Positions 7,172 through 9,661 of a DNA stretch of 9,661 bases are shown one piece after another. The stretch comes from Treponema sp. (GTDB lineage Bacteria; Spirochaetota; Spirochaetia; Treponematales; Breznakiellaceae). Position numbers and translations under genes: made by a program. How positions within the stretch are numbered: the first letter of the stretch is position 1; each line of letters begins with the position of its first letter. The notes below the pieces were generated by a model, which saw only the letters and a list, made by a program, of their open reading frames with translations, searched no databases and was not told the origin of the DNA. The stretch is from assembly GCA_031257595.1 (NCBI GenBank), contig JAIROH010000228.1, positions 1 to 9,661 of the forward strand, read 5' to 3'.

Positions 7172-7182
7172 TATGATAAAAT
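7172..7182 (+). promoter_or_regulatory. Possible -10 element of the vWA/pallilysin-related pair
   Basis: TATGAT (7172-7177) and the overlapping TAAAAT (7177-7182) each match 5 of 6 bases of a -10 box, in the AT-rich divergent region. No good -35 is seen at the expected distance. Transcription would begin within a few bases of ATG 7190, giving a very short leader or none. This agrees with the absence of a Shine-Dalgarno sequence there. Confidence 0.35.
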
Positions 7183-7189
7183 AAATCAC

Positions 7190-7780
7190 ATGAACCAAAA
7201 ATGGGTAAAATTTAGTATAAAAAAGCTTTTCTTGCTGGGTTGGTTTCTGGTTTTTTCACCATTTGCCCGGACATGGGGCGAAGACGCCCGCAGCATCCCC
7301 GTTGATGTGTATATTATTGTAGACAGTTCTTCGTCGATGGAAAAAGGGAAAGAAGAAGCGGTAAACTGGCTCTGTACCACGGTTATCGACGGGATCGTCA
7401 AAACCGGAGACAGCCTTTCCATCTGGACCGCCGGAACACAACCGGATCTGATTTATTCCAGGGCCGTTTCGGCCGAAACTAAAGAAGAAGCGAAAAACCT
7501 GATCCGGCAGATCAGGTTTTTGGGCGGGGCCGCCGACTATAAAGGCGCCCTGAACGAAGTCCGGGCCAGGGCTTTGGCCGGCCCGGGTAACCGGATGATT
7601 TACACGCTTCTGGTAAGCGGGGCCAATCCCAAGGATCCCCCGATCAAAGAGGCTGAATCGGCCGGTTTGCTCCTCTATTCACGCGTGGAAAGTTTCGCGG
7701 GGTGGAGGGTTTTTACGATAGGCCTGGACATAAGCGCCAGGGTCAGGGAGTCGGCCGATTCATACATGAAAAACAGATGA
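7190..7780 (+). CDS. Exported vWA-domain protein, Tp0750-like
   Basis: The 196-residue product has a signal peptide (basic start MNQKWVKFSIKK, then LFLLGWFLVF, with possible cleavage around residues 26-30; no lipobox). A von Willebrand factor A domain follows: IPVDVYIIVDSSSSM holds the metal-site DxSxS (Asp45, Ser47, Ser49), followed by GDSLSIW, GGAADYKGAL and MIYTLLVSG. The other two metal-site positions seem lost: Ala115 stands where Thr is usual before DY, and Ser143 where Asp of a TDG motif is usual. Position between cfpA and a pallilysin-like gene matches T. pallidum Tp0750, reported to act on host clotting and matrix proteins; no such activity can be claimed here. It overlaps the next gene by ATGA, so translation is probably coupled. 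ATG 7190 is the start because a stop (TAA 7166) lies in frame upstream and the signal peptide begins there; no Shine-Dalgarno is visible. Confidence 0.82.
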   Translation: MNQKWVKFSIKKLFLLGWFLVFSPFARTWGEDARSIPVDVYIIVDSSSSMEKGKEEAVNWLCTTVIDGIVKTGDSLSIWTAGTQPDLIYSRAVSAETKEEAKNLIRQIRFLGGAADYKGALNEVRARALAGPGNRMIYTLLVSGANPKDPPIKEAESAGLLLYSRVESFAGWRVFTIGLDISARVRESADSYMKNR

Positions 7781-9251
7781 CACGGCGTAATTTTAAAGTT
7801 TTTACCATTCTGGTCTTTTTGCTCACCGCTCTGGGCATAGGGACCCTGCTTTTCCTTCCCAAGGATTTTTTTTCCCCGTCAAACCACGAAGTAAGCCAGA
7901 CACGGGTGGTAATTCCCCAAAACGTAGGCCTTGGCGGCAGTCCGTCGGAGCTTCTTGACAACCAAAACCTCGAAGAAGGCTCGGCCGCCAGGGTTTTGTT
8001 TGCCGAAAACGAGTCGGTTATTTCCATCATTACCAGGGATTTTGACGGCGATTCCCGGGAAGAACAGGTCATCGCGTACCGGAACCCCCAGGAAATCGAC
8101 ACTCCGATTTTCATTACCTATGTGGAACTGGATGAAAAAACCGGCGAATATTCACGGGTCTGGACCGCGCCGACGGCGGCGACGCGGCCGAACAGCCTTA
8201 TCCTCTACAGCGAGGATCTTGTGGGGGACGGCGGGATCTGCGCGCTTGCTTCCGGCATGAACGGCGCGGGTGAACAAACACTGACGGTTTTTCGGAAAAA
8301 CGGCTCTGCCCCGGAATCCGTTTCGGAAGAGGCTTTCGGCAAGATTGCTGAATTTATCATTGAAGGATCGATAGCCGTTCAGGAAGTACAGCGATCCCGT
8401 GATTACCAGCAGGGTATCCGGGGCCAGAGCCTTACCATTTCCACCTACGGCAGAGACTACGAATCGTCCAATATGCTGGATCAGATTGAAACAACTTATA
8501 CCTACAATCCGGTTAACGGCCTTTATGAACAATCGCGGATGCTGAAAATACCGGGCCGTCAGATAGAACAACGCCGGGTCAGCGAACTTTTAAGTTCCCC
8601 CGGCAGCTTCGAGGAGTTTATTGACGGCCTGTGGTCCCATACGATGGATAACGGCGAGAATCAGTACGTGTACTTTGACCCGGCAAATTCAGAGGTGATT
8701 TTTTATATCAACAACACCGAAGAAATTTTTACCTGGCAGGAATCCAACCCTACCCGCTACGGCCTGCATATAATCGGCAGGAACATTTCCCTTACCAAAC
8801 TGCGTTGTACCATCAATATCGAACTTGAGTCACTGGACAGTATACGGCTAAGGGTATTCCAGGACGCTTACCTTCGTACCGGTCCCGGAGCCGTATGGGA
8901 CGGTCGTACCGGAAAGTACAGGCCATCGAAAGCGCCCTGCCCGAAAAACGTACGGTACCCTATATGGAAGGCTCGTACCGCGGCGAAGACGGCGGAATCG
9001 TGTTTTCCAAAGACGGCTCGTATGAATTATTCGGAACCGAAACGGAAACCACCCAGAAGGGTAAATACGTCTTTTTCAATATGGGGGACGGGGAATTTTT
9101 GGAACTCCGTTCTTTAGAGCCGGAAAGCCTTGCACGAATTACCTTTCGGATTAGCCGCGGCGGAGAAACCATAACGATGACCCGTATCCGTATAGGAACA
9201 CGGGGGATTCAGGAAATTGAGCTGCCGGTAACCCTTGTCAAAAGCGGGTAA
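7777..9251 (+). pseudogene. Pallilysin-related membrane-anchored protein, interrupted by a frameshift
   Basis: ATG 7777 overlaps the vWA gene stop (ATGA). Residues 6-28 form one membrane anchor, not a lipobox, so most of the protein would lie outside the inner membrane. Residues 80-165 contain FG-GAP-like units, including the calcium-loop pattern DFDGDSREE (Asp88, Asp90, Asp92, Glu96) and DLVGDGG. Residues about 280-375 (GLWSHT, YVYFD, EEIFTW, VWDG) resemble the beta-barrel of T. pallidum Tp0751 as I remember it. The HEVIH metalloprotease motif of Tp0751 aligns with LDSIR (353-357), so no zinc site is seen. After Asp375/Gly376 the frame shifts by -1. The other frame continues with SYRKVQAIESALPEK and a beta-rich C-terminal domain to TAA 9251, for about 491 residues if repaired. 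Unshifted reading ends at 9117 with an unlike Arg/Lys/Pro-rich tail (446 residues). A mutation or a sequence error are both possible. Confidence 0.8.
8902..8904 (+). other. Frameshift point in the pallilysin-related gene
   Basis: Frame 1 reads GCC GTA TGG GAC GG; protein-like sequence then resumes as TCG TAC CGG AAA GTA CAG in frame 3. One extra base at 8902-8904 (for example a third G) would give VWDGSYRKVQ, which aligns with MWDGQY of Tp0751 as I recall it. Frame 3 has a stop at 8826, so it cannot be the frame of the upstream part. No slippery heptamer typical of programmed -1 shifting is present. Confidence 0.75.
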
Positions 9252-9261
9252 GAGGCGCCGG

Positions 9262-9661
9262 CTACCAGACCGGAAAAGCCTCAAAACCGGCGTCTTTCAG
9301 GAGCAGTACCGTGTCGGCATAGTCGCCGCCGGGCGGAACCCCTACGGCCCAGTACGCCGTCCCGTTTACCTTTTTTATTGAAATAACTGGGACAAAACCC
9401 GCGTTACGCAGCCTGGCGGCCAGGGCCTGGGCGTTTTCTTCCCGCCCGAAAAGCCCGGCCTGAAGCACTGCCGGCCCGCCGGGGTTTTCCGGAACCGCAG
9501 GTTCCACCGGTAAACGCTGTTCCGGCAGGCCGGCGGATTGGCCGGGCGGGGTTCCGGGAAAGCCCAAAAGCCAGAGGGCCGTTGGGGCGGCGGCAACATC
9601 CGAGCCGTCTTTCAGCGCAAGGGCTTCGGGGCTTTGGGGAAATTCACTCAAAAGCCTGTTT
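9262..9661 (-). CDS. SPOR-domain protein, 3' part only
   Basis: The C-terminal 132 residues are visible, and the reading frame is open to the window edge, so the true start is outside. A possible TTG start at 9651 is not favoured because the frame continues upstream with no stop. Residues just inside the edge (LLSEFPQSPEALAL) look like the end of a TPR-type helix pair. A Pro/Gly/Ala-rich linker follows, then a SPOR domain ending at the C-terminus: VLQAGLFGREENAQALAARL, RNAGFVPVI, then YWAVGVPPGGDYADTVLLL and KDAGFEAFPVW. SPOR domains bind peptidoglycan lacking stem peptides and often place proteins at division sites. The gene converges on the pallilysin-related gene with only 10 bp between stop codons and no obvious terminator between them. 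Confidence 0.85.
   Translation of the reverse strand, partial: NRLLSEFPQSPEALALKDGSDVAAAPTALWLLGFPGTPPGQSAGLPEQRLPVEPAVPENPGGPAVLQAGLFGREENAQALAARLRNAGFVPVISIKKVNGTAYWAVGVPPGGDYADTVLLLKDAGFEAFPVW

Noticed and set aside
7702..7776. Earlier in-frame ATG at 7702 for the pallilysin-related gene
   Set aside because: It lies deep inside the vWA gene and adds an unlike sequence before the membrane anchor; ATG 7777 gives a standard ATGA coupling and a normal anchor start.
8898..8906. Programmed -1 ribosomal frameshift at the break
   Set aside because: No X XXY YYZ slippery heptamer or clear downstream pseudoknot is visible; the local bases GGACGGTCG do not permit standard tandem slippage.
8895..9251. 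Separate small gene starting at ATG 8895
   Set aside because: Its sequence continues the pallilysin-related protein across a one-base shift, and the region before 8895 has no ribosome site.
1..9661. CRISPR array, tRNA, rRNA, insertion sequence or phage genes
   Set aside because: No regularly spaced repeats, cloverleaf sequence, rRNA signature, transposase motif or terminal inverted repeats with target duplications were found.

Overview
The window looks like chromosomal DNA from a spirochaete of the Treponema group. The main evidence is a recognisable cytoplasmic filament protein gene (cfpA), a gene known only from treponemes. It is flanked by homologues of the genes I remember around cfpA in Treponema pallidum: pyruvate phosphate dikinase on one side, and the Tp0750-like vWA protein followed by the Tp0751 (pallilysin)-like protein on the other. 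Base composition is close to half GC by eye, which would suit the termite-gut treponemes better than AT-rich oral species, but I cannot assign a species.

Layout. Bases 1-157 hold a structured, inverted-repeat-rich leader. It is followed by a plus-strand gene (158-1003) with a histone-H1-like Lys/Ala/Pro repeat tail joined to an unrecognised domain. A bidirectional terminator (1082-1111) separates it from a convergent minus-strand gene set that reads, in transcription order, cfpA (7037-4998), an HPr-like fusion protein (4920-3841) and a PPDK-family protein (3829-1151). A minus-strand hairpin with a T-tract lies between cfpA and the HPr-like gene and probably attenuates readthrough. A divergent intergenic region (7038-7189) carries a good promoter for cfpA and a weaker one for the plus-strand pair. 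In that pair the vWA protein gene (7190-7780) overlaps the pallilysin-related gene (7777-9251) by ATGA. The pallilysin-related gene is broken by a one-base frameshift near 8902-8904. The window ends with the 3' part of a minus-strand SPOR-domain gene (9262 to the edge).

How the genes may work together. CfpA is structural (cytoplasmic ribbon filaments). The two genes after it look metabolic or regulatory. The PPDK-like protein keeps the PEP/pyruvate-binding half and the swivelling phosphohistidine, but its ATP-grasp pocket appears degraded. Its immediate neighbour has an HPr-like domain that keeps the phospho-acceptor-type His but not the usual Arg and Pro. Together they resemble an Enzyme I/HPr-like pair in unusual form, which is the most interesting hypothesis in the window. 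The plus-strand pair encodes exported or membrane-anchored proteins related to T. pallidum host-interaction proteins, but here they lack key metal-site residues.
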